From assembly GCF_012844225.1 (NCBI RefSeq), contig NZ_JABAGQ010000004.1, positions 62,001 through 126,000 on the forward strand: 64,000 nt of DNA, read 5' to 3'. The notes beneath the pieces are model-generated. The model saw only the letters and a program-made list of their open reading frames with translations, was not told where the DNA came from and did no database searches. Shown here in pieces: positions 1 through 10,442 of the stretch. The translations under genes and the position numbers were made by a program. Within the stretch, counting starts at the first letter, position 1, and each line of letters begins with the position of its first letter. This DNA is from Rhodococcus sp. 105337 (GTDB lineage: Bacteria; Actinomycetota; Actinomycetes; Mycobacteriales; Mycobacteriaceae).

Positions 1-541
1 TGACGCGACTGAGCAGATCGCCGCGCGGCATGGTGTCGTAATAGCGCAACGGCAACCGGTGCAGCTTCGCTTCCACATCCGAGCGCAACCGCCGGATCGT
101 GCCGACGACGACGATGTTGAGCAGATAGGCGCCGATCCACGACAGCAGCGCGGTGCCTAGATACAGCCCGAGCACGATCATCAGCACTCGACCGACGGCC
201 GAAAAGTCGACGCCCACACCGGGGGTGAGGTCCATCGACGCCACCATGTCCGCGAAGGTGTCCTGCCCCTGCGCGCGAAGCCCGTCGACGGCCTCGTCCT
301 TCGTGGCACCGGCCGGAAGCATCCGCCCGACCACGCCGTTGAAGATCAAGTCGGTGGCGTGCCCGAGAACCCGGGGCGCGATCGCGGACAGGATCACCGA
401 TCCGACGGTGGCCAGCAGCACCGTGACCACGAAACCGCGGTAGGACACCAGCCGGTGCATCAACCGTTTCACCGACGGTCCGAACGACCGGGGCTTCTGG
501 ATCGGTGCGGTGGCCGCGTGCCGTGCGGCGGGGCCCGTCAC
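1..541 (-). CDS. ABC exporter subunit (membrane domain + ATPase), 3' part outside window
   Basis: This is the N-terminal ~180 residues of an ABC exporter half-transporter; the rest lies beyond the left edge. The visible part is the membrane domain, with a basic N-terminus followed by hydrophobic helices (a segment like YRGFVVTVLLATVGSVIL) and the typical intracellular loop ending YDTMPRGDLLSRV. It starts at a GTG whose first bases overlap the TGA of the upstream exporter gene, so the two are translationally coupled. The pair resembles Rv1272c/Rv1273c of M. tuberculosis, which form a heterodimeric exporter. Substrate is unknown. The opposite-strand frames across this region are shadows. Confidence 0.85.
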   Translation of the reverse strand, partial: MTGPAARHAATAPIQKPRSFGPSVKRLMHRLVSYRGFVVTVLLATVGSVILSAIAPRVLGHATDLIFNGVVGRMLPAGATKDEAVDGLRAQGQDTFADMVASMDLTPGVGVDFSAVGRVLMIVLGLYLGTALLSWIGAYLLNIVVVGTIRRLRSDVEAKLHRLPLRYYDTMPRGDLLSRV

Positions 542-2271
542 ACCTGCTCCTCGACCGCGAGCTGCGACCCGACGATCTCCGCGTAGGTCGGACAGGTCTC
601 CACCAGCTCGTCGTGCCGGCCCAGTCCGACGATCCGTCCACGATCGAGTACCACGATCTGGTCGGCGTCGATGATGGTCGATACGCGCTGGGCAACGATG
701 ATCACCGCAGCGGACATGGTGACCGGCCGCAGCGCGGACCGCAGGCGCGCGTCGGTCGACAGGTCGAGCGCGGAGAACGCGTCGTCGAACACGTAGACGG
801 CGGGTCTTCGGACGAGCGCCCGGGCGATCGCCAGACGCTGGCGCTGCCCACCCGAGACCGTGGTGCCGCCCTGGGCCACGGGAGTGTCGAGGCCCAGCGG
901 CATCGCACGGACGAACTCGTCGGCCTGCGCGATACGTAGCGCCTCCCAGATCTCCTCGTCCGTCGCATCACGCTTTCCGTGCCGCACATTCGAGGCGATG
1001 GTGCCGGAGAACAGGTACGCCCGTTGCGGGACCAATCCGATCACCGATCGCAGCGTGTCGGGATCGAGTCGCCTGACGTCGGTGCCGCCGACGAGCACCG
1101 ACCCGGCCGTCGCATCGATCAAGCGCGGCACCAGCCCCACCAGGGTGGTCTTCCCCGAGCCGGTCGACCCTACGACGGCCGTGGTCGTGCCGGGCGCGAC
1201 GAGGAAGGTGAGGTCGTGCAGTACCGGCTGGTCGGCACCCGGGTATCGGAACTCGGCGGCGCGAAAGTCGACGGTCGCCGGATCCGCGGCGAACCCGGCC
1301 GGGTCGGCCGGCCGCACCACCGACGTTTCGGTGGCGAGAACATCCCCGATCCGGTCCGCACAAACGGCCGCCCTCGGGGCCATCATCGCCAGGAACGACG
1401 CCATCATCACCGAGATCATGATCTGCACGACGTAGGTGATCATCGCGCTCAGCGCGCCGATCTCCACGCTCCCGTCGGACACGGCGTGGCCACCGAACCA
1501 GATGATCCCCACGGTCGTCACGTTGGTGATGAACATGACCGCCGGAAACATCAGTGCCATCATTCGTCCGACCCGTAGGGTCGCGTCGGCCAGTTTGTCG
1601 TTGGCGACCCCGAAGCGTTCCATCTCGTGGTGTTCCCGAACGAAGGCGCGCACGACCCGGATGCCCGTGATCTGTTCGCGCAGGACGCGATTCACGCTGT
1701 CGAGAAACGCCTGCATGGAGCGGAACCCGGGGATCGTCACCCGGATGATCAGGCTCATCGTCAGACCGAGGACGGGCACCGCCACCACCAGCAGCCAGGC
1801 CAGCCCCGGCGCGACGCGCATGCCCAGAACGATGCCGCCGATGCACATGATCGGCGCGGTGACCAGAACGAACGAACTCATCACCAGGAGAAGCTGGATC
1901 TGCTGAACGTCGTTGGTGTTCCTGGTGATCAACGACGGAGCGCCGAACGTGCCGACCTCCCGCGCGGAGAAGGTGTTCACCCGGTGCAGGAGATCGTGCC
2001 GGATGTCGCGGCCGGCGGCGAGCGCGCCGCGGGCACCGAAGTACTGACCGGAGACGGTGCAGATCACCTGCAGCAGCACCACCACGAGCATCCACCCGCC
2101 GATGCGCATGATGTATCCGGTGTCACCTTTCGCGACGCCGTTGTCGATGATGTCGGCGTTGAGCGTCGGCAGGTAGAGCATCCCAGCCGTCGCGACGGAC
2201 TGCAGTGCTACCACCGCGACGACGTACGCGCGATAACGCGACAGGTACGCGACGATCAGACGGGTCAGCAT
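538..2271 (-). CDS. ABC exporter, fused membrane and ATP-binding domains
   Basis: A 577-residue half-transporter with about six membrane helices (residues ~15-300) and a C-terminal nucleotide-binding domain. Walker A (GSTGSGKTT) is at residues 368-376, and the signature VSGGQRQRL and Walker B (YVFDDAFSALD) follow. The residue after the Walker B aspartate is Asp, not the usual catalytic Glu. Such a degenerate site is typical of one half of heterodimeric exporters, which fits the coupled second half-transporter downstream. By length and sequence it resembles Rv1273c. The substrate (lipid, drug or peptide) cannot be told from sequence. It is transcribed divergently from the rifampin monooxygenase gene. 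Confidence 0.9.
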   Translation of the reverse strand: MLTRLIVAYLSRYRAYVVAVVALQSVATAGMLYLPTLNADIIDNGVAKGDTGYIMRIGGWMLVVVLLQVICTVSGQYFGARGALAAGRDIRHDLLHRVNTFSAREVGTFGAPSLITRNTNDVQQIQLLLVMSSFVLVTAPIMCIGGIVLGMRVAPGLAWLLVVAVPVLGLTMSLIIRVTIPGFRSMQAFLDSVNRVLREQITGIRVVRAFVREHHEMERFGVANDKLADATLRVGRMMALMFPAVMFITNVTTVGIIWFGGHAVSDGSVEIGALSAMITYVVQIMISVMMASFLAMMAPRAAVCADRIGDVLATETSVVRPADPAGFAADPATVDFRAAEFRYPGADQPVLHDLTFLVAPGTTTAVVGSTGSGKTTLVGLVPRLIDATAGSVLVGGTDVRRLDPDTLRSVIGLVPQRAYLFSGTIASNVRHGKRDATDEEIWEALRIAQADEFVRAMPLGLDTPVAQGGTTVSGGQRQRLAIARALVRRPAVYVFDDAFSALDLSTDARLRSALRPVTMSAAVIIVAQRVSTIIDADQIVVLDRGRIVGLGRHDELVETCPTYAEIVGSQLAVEEQV

Positions 2272-2457
2272 GTGATCACCCTCACAACGGTAACCACAAC
2301 TCGACGCAGATGCCCGATGTCACCCATTCGGGGGCCACGGCCCGCGCGTGCCCAGATGCGGATCGACGGGTGCGGCCGGACGGATCGGGCTACAGGAGGG
2401 ACGTCGGAAACGACGAAGGCAAGGAGTCGTGCGCTCCCTGCCCCTTTCAAGGTATAG

Positions 2458-4038
<1,581 letters not shown>

Positions 4039-4094
4039 AGTGTCCCCGCCGGCCGCGCGCACTCACCGCGCGGCGGCGACGATACGATCGCGCC

Positions 4095-4703
4095 GTGGCA
4101 GCGACTCGGTACGGCATCCTCGTCTACGACGACGTCGAGGTGCTCGACGCGTTCGGGCCGTTCGAGGTGTTTTCGGTGGCCGCGCGCCTTTCGGCGGGTA
4201 GTCCCCGTGGGAGCGCCGGTGCGACACTCGTGTCCGCATATCCGGATCGGCCTATCGTCACCGCCCGCGGCGGTCTGCGGGTGTGCGCCGACGTATCGAT
4301 TGCCACCGCACCGGAATTCGATGTGCTGCTCGTGCCGGGAGGTGTCACGCACAGCGCGGAGACCGATCCGGACCTGCTCACCTGGATCGCCGCACGAGCG
4401 TCGACACCGATCGTCGCCTCGGTGTGTACCGGGGCATTCCTGCTCGCGGCGGCGGGTGTGCTGACCGACCACCGCGTCACCACGCACTGGGACGACCTGG
4501 ACGACCTCGCCCGTCGCTTTCCCGAGTTGACGGTGCTGGACGGGCCCCGTTGGGTGCACGATCGAGGCATCTACACCTCCGCCGGTATTTCGGCGGGCAT
4601 CGACCTCGCCCTGCACCTGGTCTCTTCCGTCGACGACGACCTCGCGCGCCACGTGGCCCGGCAGATGGACTACCGACGATCAGGGGATCCGGGTTCGGCT
4701 TGA
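4095..4703 (+). CDS. DJ-1/PfpI family protein (class I glutamine amidotransferase-like)
   Basis: A 202-residue single-domain DJ-1/PfpI protein starting at GTG. The nucleophile elbow reads SVCTGAFLLAAAG with Cys111 as the putative nucleophile, and the fold begins with YGILVYDDVEVLDAFGPFEVF, a conserved early Asp/Glu region. Relatives include isonitrile hydratase (InhA) of Pseudomonas and the sensor half of GATase1-AraC regulators; here no AraC DNA-binding domain follows. It lies 56 bases after rox on the same strand and may be cotranscribed. The substrate is not predictable. The open frame extends upstream within rox, but the codons there belong to the shadow of rox. Confidence 0.8.
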   Translation: MAATRYGILVYDDVEVLDAFGPFEVFSVAARLSAGSPRGSAGATLVSAYPDRPIVTARGGLRVCADVSIATAPEFDVLLVPGGVTHSAETDPDLLTWIAARASTPIVASVCTGAFLLAAAGVLTDHRVTTHWDDLDDLARRFPELTVLDGPRWVHDRGIYTSAGISAGIDLALHLVSSVDDDLARHVARQMDYRRSGDPGSA

Positions 4704-5345
4704 CCTTCGAGTCGACGCGCGCCGATCGCCTGCTCCCTCCAGGGCGCCTGGACCATCGCACCCGGCACGGCAGGGGTCCGGTTGCGACCGAACCGTCCTG
4801 GACGAGGTGGAGAGCAACGCCACAGGCGGAGCGCCGGGCAACACCGTGGAGGTGCGTCCCCCGTCGGTGCTGTCGATCAGCCCCAGCGGATTCGGCGCCG
4901 AACTCGACGGACCCGGATGCCCGGACGCAACCAGACGACCTGCCCTGCGCCCGCCCAGTGCGGTTCCGACGCTGCGCCGGGCACCTCCGATACCACGGCC
5001 GGCTGGGTGGTCGCGGCCGATTGTTCACCGGTCCCACGACTGGCGAGCACTATCACCGCGGCAACAGGAACCAGGACACTCGCCCACCGGCACAGGGACA
5101 ACTCGACAGAAGAAGATGACCCTCGTTTCGGATCGGTCGAGTGCCGTCTCAGGTGCGAGCCAGGTAAGCAGGGTCGAGGTCGAGGCGGCGGAACATCTCC
5201 CCGTGTGCCCCGTGCCCGGCGTGCAGATCATGCTGTTCCTGCCCGGCGGACGCCGGGTCCGGTTGGGGGGTGCCCGTACTCGGGGTGCGGTATCGAGAAA
5301 AGCTCCTGACGGTGGCGGGTCGGCAAGGGGCGCGGTGAGTGCCGG
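4704..5345 (-). pseudogene. Decayed stretch with remnants of secreted or metal-handling proteins
   Basis: No intact gene is visible in these ~640 bases, but the minus strand has protein-like fragments in several frames. One (5149 to ~5241) ends with a His-rich run QEQHDLHAGHGAHGEMFRR, reminiscent of the N-terminal metal-binding tail of copper P-type ATPases, and then stops. Another (4877-5101) starts with a basic, hydrophobic signal-like segment (RWASVLVPVAAVIVLAS) and a Thr/Pro/Ala-rich linker before running out of frame. With the neighbouring broken multicopper oxidase, this suggests a decayed copper-resistance island. Family identities here are tentative. Confidence 0.3.
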
Positions 5346-6038
5346 CTATTGGGTGGTCAGCAACTGGCGCATGGTGTCGATCTCGCGCTGCTGGGCGTCG
5401 ACGATGGTGCGGCTCATTTCTATGGCGCCGGGGTATTGCCCGCGTCGGATTTCGGCCTGGGCCATGTCGATCGCGCCTTCGTGGTGGGCGATCATGTGGG
5501 TCAGGAACAGACGGGTGGCCTCGGTGCCCTGCGCGTCGGACAGCGCCTGCATGTCCTGCGCGCTCATCATGCCGCTCATGCCGGGCATGTCCTCCGTATC
5601 GGGCATGCCGCGGCCCATGCCGGGAATCGAAGTCATGGGCGTAGAGGTCATTTCGGGCATGTTGTGCCCTGCCCCGGGCATGCCGCCCGGCATCTGCGGT
5701 TCGTCCCACTGCTCGAGCCAGGAGATCATCTCATCGATCTCCGGGCCTTGGGCAGCCTTGATCTGTTCGGCCAGCGCGGTCACCGGCTCGGGAACACCAT
5801 TCTTGGAGAGGAGCGTGTCGCTCATTTCGATCGCCTGGGCGTGGTGCGGAATCATCATCCGGGCGAACATCACATCGGACTGGTTGTGTGCTGGGGTCTC
5901 TTCCGCAGGGGAGGCGGTCGCCGAGATGGTGGCGCTCGAGGTTGCGGCAGTGGTGCCGGTGTCGGAGTCGCTGCACGCCGCCGCTGCAAAGACCAACGCG
6001 AGTGCGGTGGCGCCGACGGCGAGGGTCTTCTTGTTCAT
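5346..6038 (-). CDS. DUF305 lipoprotein with Met/His-rich linker
   Basis: A 230-residue exported lipoprotein. A signal peptide (residues 1-21) ends in a lipobox with Cys22 as the acylation site. Two DUF305 helical repeats carry the paired-histidine motifs MIPHHAQAIEM (His65-66) and MIAHHEGAIDMAQ. They are separated by a Met-rich linker with many MPG/GM repeats (MPGGMPGAGHNMPEM), which looks suited to binding copper(I). DUF305 proteins occur widely in copper-resistance loci. Here the gene lies downstream of a broken multicopper oxidase and a SHOCT protein in the same orientation, so it is probably the last intact member of that operon. A direct role in copper binding at the cell surface is inference. 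Confidence 0.88.
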   Translation of the reverse strand: MNKKTLAVGATALALVFAAAACSDSDTGTTAATSSATISATASPAEETPAHNQSDVMFARMMIPHHAQAIEMSDTLLSKNGVPEPVTALAEQIKAAQGPEIDEMISWLEQWDEPQMPGGMPGAGHNMPEMTSTPMTSIPGMGRGMPDTEDMPGMSGMMSAQDMQALSDAQGTEATRLFLTHMIAHHEGAIDMAQAEIRRGQYPGAIEMSRTIVDAQQREIDTMRQLLTTQ

Positions 6039-6061
6039 GGAAGGTCGTCCTTTCCTCTAAT

Positions 6062-6308
6062 GGTCACAGGGCGGCGCGGAACGCGGTTTCCGCGCCGGCG
6101 TAGATGAATCGGATCCGGGCTCGCTGCCCGGGCGCCCGGCTCGTTCGGATCATCGATGACCAGAGCGCCGCACAGGCCGCGGTTGAACTGCAGCCCGGAA
6201 TGCGAGCTCGACGGGACGCGGCGTCAGCGGGGCCGAGACCACCTGCCGGCCCGGGCGGCGGCACTTCTGCTCGAGGGCCGATCCGACGAGGAAGGATCGA
6301 CGGGTCAT
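6062..6308 (-). pseudogene. Multicopper oxidase relic (internally deleted and frameshifted)
   Basis: An ATG one base after the stop of the SHOCT gene opens a Tat-like start, MTRRSFLVGSA, followed by QVVSAPLTPRPVEL, a typical multicopper oxidase N-terminus, but the frame stops after 52 codons. In the next frame GLQFNRGLCGALVIDDPNEPG matches the GxQxxRGLxGALVIxDPxEPG segment of these oxidases. In the third frame RIRFIYAGAETAFRAAL matches the RxRxINAGADTAFRVAL segment. Roughly the order of a real oxidase is kept, but its copper-binding HxH and C-terminal HCH motifs are gone. At ~250 bases it is far below the usual ~1.4 kb. I read it as a remnant left by deletions. Confidence 0.7.
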
Positions 6309-6309
6309 C

Positions 6310-6597
6310 CTAGCCACTCACTCGTCCCTTCCGAGGCTCGGTCGAGGGGACCTCACCGCCATGGATCAACATCTGCCGACGGGCCACGAATTCGCCGCAG
6401 TCGATGTCGCCGCGGGCAAAACGTTCTTCGAGCAGCCGCAGCGGATCGGTGTCCCGTGTGGTGCGGACTGGCCCGGTGCCGCGGTCGGTGCGGAACATCA
6501 TGGCCATCAGGTAGATCACCACGACCCAGAACGCGACCATGCACACGGCCATGACGATCCATCCGCTCCAGGTCAGCTCACCTGCCCAGCCCATCAT
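6310..6597 (-). CDS. SHOCT-domain membrane protein
   Basis: A 95-residue protein with one N-terminal membrane helix (about residues 8-32, rich in V/A/M/W) and a C-terminal SHOCT motif, DPLRLLEERFARGDIDCGEF, a short helical domain found at the ends of many small membrane proteins. In actinomycete copper loci such genes often precede a multicopper oxidase and a DUF305 gene, exactly the order seen here. Its stop codon is one base from the start of the oxidase relic, so the three formed one operon. The molecular role of SHOCT proteins is not known. Confidence 0.8.
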   Translation of the reverse strand: MMGWAGELTWSGWIVMAVCMVAFWVVVIYLMAMMFRTDRGTGPVRTTRDTDPLRLLEERFARGDIDCGEFVARRQMLIHGGEVPSTEPRKGRVSG

Positions 6598-6733
6598 GGT
6601 CGTCTCCTTTCCCCGGTTCGTGTCTTCAGCCTGGCGTGTGGACCCCCCGATTCCTGTGGAGGTCGTATGAAGATTTGCTCAAGAAGCCGTACGGCAGCGC
6701 CAGCAGTGGTGCGCGCTGGTGAAGATGGACGCC

Positions 6734-7507
6734 ATGGAGTCCTTCGCTCGCACCCCCACCGCAGCCGGCGACTCGGTGGCGCCGCAGCGTCCACCGACCG
6801 GGTTGCGGGCGATGGTCGTCGAGGACGAGTCGCCGTTGGCGAACCTGATCGGCTCGTATCTCGAACGCGACGGGTTCGAGACCTCGATCACCGGCGATGG
6901 CGCCGACGCGGTCACTTTGGCCCGGCAGGTCGACCCCGATGTCGTGGTCCTCGATCTGGGGTTGCCCCGTCTGGACGGGGTCGAGGTGTGCCGGCAACTG
7001 CGAACCTTCTCCGATGCCTATGTCGTGATGCTCACTGCGCGCACCGAAGAGATCGACACCCTCATCGGGCTGTCGGTCGGGGCCGACGACTATATGAGCA
7101 AACCGTTCAGCCCCCGGGAGCTGATCGCCCGTATCCAGGCCATGTTGCGTCGGCCCCGCACCCACACCACCACCGCGCGAACCGAGCCTGCGGCTGCCCC
7201 GCAGACCCGCGGCTTCGGTGAGCTGGCGCTCGACATCGACGGACGTGAGGTCACCGTCGACGGCGCGCCGGTGGCGCTCACCCGCACCGAATTCGATGTC
7301 CTCGCCGCCCTGGCGCGTGATCCCGGGGTGGTGTTCACCCGGGCTCAGCTGATCGAAACAGTCTGGGGGCCGAGCTGGATCGGGGACGAGCACCTGGTCG
7401 ACGTGCACATCGGTCATCTGCGTCGCAAACTCGGCGACGATGCCGTCCGCGGCCGCTATGTGCGTACCGTGCGTGGGGTCGGCTACAAGATGGGTACCGG
7501 AGCATGA
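6734..7507 (+). CDS. OmpR-family response regulator
   Basis: A two-domain regulator of about 257 residues. The receiver domain has the acidic pair VEDE, the phospho-acceptor Asp74 in VVVLDLGLPRLDG, and the Lys in SKPFSPREL. The C-terminal winged-helix domain ends with the typical RTVRGVGYKM. The start could also be ATG 6725 or GTG 6719; all give a long unstructured N-terminus before the receiver domain. The histidine kinase gene overlaps its stop (ATGA at 7504). It is divergent from the SHOCT-oxidase-DUF305 operon, so control of that operon is a reasonable guess. Confidence 0.9.
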   Translation: MESFARTPTAAGDSVAPQRPPTGLRAMVVEDESPLANLIGSYLERDGFETSITGDGADAVTLARQVDPDVVVLDLGLPRLDGVEVCRQLRTFSDAYVVMLTARTEEIDTLIGLSVGADDYMSKPFSPRELIARIQAMLRRPRTHTTTARTEPAAAPQTRGFGELALDIDGREVTVDGAPVALTRTEFDVLAALARDPGVVFTRAQLIETVWGPSWIGDEHLVDVHIGHLRRKLGDDAVRGRYVRTVRGVGYKMGTGA

Positions 7508-8649
7508 CCGAATCGATTGCTGCTCGGCGAGACTCGGTGTGGCTCAACTTCTCCGGGTCGAGCTTCGGCACCCGACTGTTCCTGGCATTGACGGTGGTGG
7601 TGGTCGGGTGCGCGGTCTGTGCCTGGCTTGTCGCTTCCGCTCTCGCGCCCGGAATCTTCCACGATCATCTCGGGCAGGCCGGCATCGACCACAACTCGAG
7701 TCAGGCCGGCCACGTCGAGCGGGCGTTCACCTGGGCGATCATCCTGGCCTGGGGTCTGGCGGTCGCGCTCGCGGTGCTGCTGGCGCTGGCGGTGAGCTGG
7801 TACATCACCCGACGCGTCCAACACTCGCTGACGGCGGTGACCGCATCGGCCGCCCGGATCGCCGGCGGCGATTACGACACTCGCGTGTACAGCCCCGGAC
7901 TCGGCCGCGAATTCGACGAGCTCGCCGTCACCGTCAACGAACTCGCCCGCCGCCTCGACGCCACCGAGGCCACCCGCCGCCGGATGCTCGCTGATCTCGG
8001 CCACGAGATGCGCACCCCGATCGCCACCCTCGACTCCTATCTCGAAGCCCTCGATGACGGCGTACGCACCTTCGACGACGACACCCGGCAGGTGTTGCGG
8101 GCTGCCACCCACCGGTTGGGCCGTCTTGCTCAGGACATCACCGCCGTATCCGGCGCCGAGGAACACTTCACCCGCATCCGTCCGGTGCCCACCACTACCG
8201 GTGCACTCGTTGCTTCTGCCGTCGGTGCCGTCCACGAACAGTACGACAGCCGAGGCGTCACACTGATCAGCCGCATCGACGATTCGATGGCCGTGACGGT
8301 CGATCCCGATCGGATCGGTCAGGTGCTGGGCAACCTGCTCGACAACGCCCTGCGACACACCCCTTGCGGCGGTGCCGTCACCGTCACCAGCAGGCGATCC
8401 GGTCCCGATCGAGTGGAGATCACCGTCGCCGACACCGGCGCGGGCATCGCCTCCGAGCACCTCGAGCATCTCTTCGACCGGTTCTATCGCGCCGACACCG
8501 CCCGCGACCGCGGGCACGGTGGCAGCGGCATCGGCCTGACCATCACCCGAGCCCTTGTCGAGGCTCACCACGGCCGTATCCGGGCCCACAGTGACGGACC
8601 CGGCCACGGAGCCTGCTTCACCGTCGAACTTCCTACGACCGGGAATTGA
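7504..8649 (+). CDS. Sensor histidine kinase
   Basis: A 381-residue membrane kinase. Two hydrophobic helices (about residues 24-48 and 75-100) enclose a short ~25-residue extracellular loop containing several His residues (FHDHLGQAGIDHN). A HAMP domain follows, then a HisKA domain with the phospho-acceptor His167 in LGHEMRTPIA, and a HATPase domain with the N box (NLLDNALRHTP), G1 (DTGAGI) and G2 (GHGGSGIGL). It overlaps the response regulator gene by four bases. The short His-bearing loop could bind a metal ion, which would match the copper-type neighbourhood, but that is inference. Confidence 0.9.
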   Translation: MTESIAARRDSVWLNFSGSSFGTRLFLALTVVVVGCAVCAWLVASALAPGIFHDHLGQAGIDHNSSQAGHVERAFTWAIILAWGLAVALAVLLALAVSWYITRRVQHSLTAVTASAARIAGGDYDTRVYSPGLGREFDELAVTVNELARRLDATEATRRRMLADLGHEMRTPIATLDSYLEALDDGVRTFDDDTRQVLRAATHRLGRLAQDITAVSGAEEHFTRIRPVPTTTGALVASAVGAVHEQYDSRGVTLISRIDDSMAVTVDPDRIGQVLGNLLDNALRHTPCGGAVTVTSRRSGPDRVEITVADTGAGIASEHLEHLFDRFYRADTARDRGHGGSGIGLTITRALVEAHHGRIRAHSDGPGHGACFTVELPTTGN

Positions 8650-8857
8650 CCCGGGATTCCACGTCGAAGGGACAGGTTCCTCTACGGCACAACCTCCGGC
8701 GGGGCTCCACGGACCGTGGCTGCGACCAGGCGGGGAGGAGAACGTACAGCCCTCCAGATGCCGGCGCATCAACACGCCAGGACAGCCGGTGACGTGCAGG
8801 ATCGCCCGATGTCGGCTCCGGTCGAAGTCTGAGCAGGTATGCCGGGGCGGGTTCTAG

Positions 8858-9448
8858 TCATCGTTGCAACACTCGGGGTGGCTCAGAGGTTAGCAGTGCG
8901 CCGAACAGTGTTGCCGGGGAGCAGTCTTGGAGAACCCGGCGCGGACGGTCGTTGAGTTCCTTCTCGACGGCCATCAGGTGCTCGAGTGAGTGCACGCTCA
9001 AGTCGGTGCCCTTTGAAAAGTAATCCCGCAGCACCCCATTCATATTCTCGTTCGAGCCCCGCTGCCACGGCGATCGAGAATCACAGAAGTACACCGGCAC
9101 ACCCAACGCGGCAGTCACCTCACCGTGACGTGCCATCTCGGTGCCCTGATCCCAGGTAATCGACCGCAGCAGTTCTTGGGGCAAATCCTTCAATCGCTCC
9201 GCCAACGCTCGACGCACACTCACCCCGTCGCGCCGAGGCAAGTGCAACAGCCGGACCACGCGGGTACGTCGTTCGACGAGAGTACCGATCGCCGAATGGC
9301 CTTCCTTGCCGATGATGAGATCACCCTCCCAGTGGCTTGCTTCGACCCGGTCGTCGGCCGAAGCAGGACGGTCGCGGATGGTGAGCATGGGTTGCTCGAA
9401 ACGGGAGCGACGGCGGTCGAGAGCAACGTTGGCGTAGGAAGAGTGCAT
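8858..9448 (-). pseudogene. IS30-family transposase, catalytic half only
   Basis: The open frame encodes the C-terminal catalytic domain of an IS30 transposase: SHWEGDLIIGKEGHSAIGTLVER contains the first Asp of the DDE triad, ITWDQGTEM the second Asp, and SPWQRGSNENMNGVLR the Glu. It ends with the normal ALLTSEPPRVLQR tail. The ~180-residue N-terminal part with the helix-turn-helix domain is missing; the similarity starts abruptly at about DRRRSRF, and the sequence upstream belongs to another transposase relic. It is therefore probably inactive. Terminal inverted repeats could not be identified. Confidence 0.85.
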
Positions 9449-9484
9449 CTGTTTTGTAGCGGGCGGCCGACTTTCGTCACTGCT

Positions 9485-9690
9485 TGACGGCGGTGAAGGA
9501 TCGCTCTCTCGACGACATTGCGACCACTTGTACTTCTCTACATCGAATCGGACCGGACGACCACCCCGACTTCCCTTGCGGCAGCGGTTTCGTTCTGGAC
9601 GTCCGGTTCGGCGGTCACTGCCTCAATGCCCCGCGATTTCATCATGACCGGTTAGATCGACGAGTAAGCCTTGTAGCCGAGCGCGAGCCG
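9485..9690 (-). pseudogene. IS5-family transposase relic (C-terminal fragment, frameshifted)
   Basis: Reading the minus strand across frames gives LALGYKAYSSI, then RGIEAVTAEPDVQNE, RGSRGGRPVRFDVEKYK and, after a one-base shift, GRNVVERAI. Together they reproduce the conserved end of IS5-type DDE transposases (xDKAYSSxxxR, RGIxAVIPEP, KGSRGGRPPxFDxExYKxRNVVERxF). Stops and frame changes show it is dead. It abuts the 5' side of the truncated IS30 gene, so one element probably landed in or next to the other before both decayed. Confidence 0.6.
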
Positions 9691-10442
9691 CCCGGCTCGC
9701 TGGGCCGGCACCGACATCGGCTCCACCAGCTACACGGCGTCCTTGTCCACCTCGGTGCGGCGATGGCTTCGCGCACCTCCGACAGCACCTCGTGGAGGGC
9801 GGTGGATCACGCTTCGCCAACAGCGTCCACCGTTTCGCCTCACCGACGCCGCGGAGGTCGCCGGCATCGGCCATTCGGCTTCGTCGGCCGTCGGAGTGAA
9901 CTCCTCCGTCATCTCCCAAGCAGAGACCTCCGTGTAACCGCAGATACGCGATCCGATCAATCGAGTCCACCAGCACCCCGCCCACCCGATCACCCCGCCC
10001 ACTCGATCGTTGTGACGACGAGCACCCTGAACAAGTTCCCGATCGCCACCAGCGTAGGGACAGCTCGATCTCGACGCGGGCGGCCCCATCTCATGCGCGG
10101 CAGGTTGCCCGTCTCCCGGTCGGCCATCAAAAAGGCTCCCGGAAGGGGTGCACAGTTTTTCCCTCCAGTCGGGTAGCAACTCACTATAAGAGGGAATTAT
10201 GACGATCAGACGCTAGGCCCTCGCGGGCGCGTTCGGGACGTCCATCACGTCGCCTCTGACGGATCGACTTCGTTACTTATTAGTTTCGTATCTTCCTGTG
10301 TCACCGTTTTCCCTGTTCAGCCCGTTTCATTTCATTTCGTTTCGTAATTCATTTCGTTCTTGTAAGGATACAAAACGTAGATTAGGGTGGTGAATAGCCC
10401 GATAAGCGGCGTCGGACGCGCATCCCAGACACGAGGACCCCC
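9691..10442. other. Gene-poor stretch with AT-rich leader
   Basis: No gene can be supported here. Open frames exist on both strands (for example plus 9484-10176 and minus 9730-10179), but their composition is Arg/Ser/Gly-rich, as expected of non-coding high-GC DNA. The first part probably continues the insertion-sequence debris. The last ~150 bases are distinctly AT-rich for this genome, with repeated TTTC(A/G)TTTCGTTTCG words at about 10325-10357, and serve as the upstream region of the coiled-coil gene at 10443. Confidence 0.5.
10360..10373. promoter_or_regulatory. Inverted repeat upstream of KfrA-like gene
   Basis: TTGTA-AGGA-TACAA is a perfect short palindrome, and a loosely matching outer CGTT/AACG extends it. 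It sits about 70 bases before the ATG of the coiled-coil gene, at the edge of an AT-rich block of TTTCGTTTCG-type repeats. Autoregulation by binding to operators in their own promoters is known for plasmid KfrA proteins, so this may be such an operator. The assignment rests on position only. Confidence 0.35.

Noticed and set aside
9484-10176. Plus-strand 230-residue open frame
   Set aside because: It overlaps the IS5 relic, is rich in Arg/Ser/His and has no recognisable fold or start signal.
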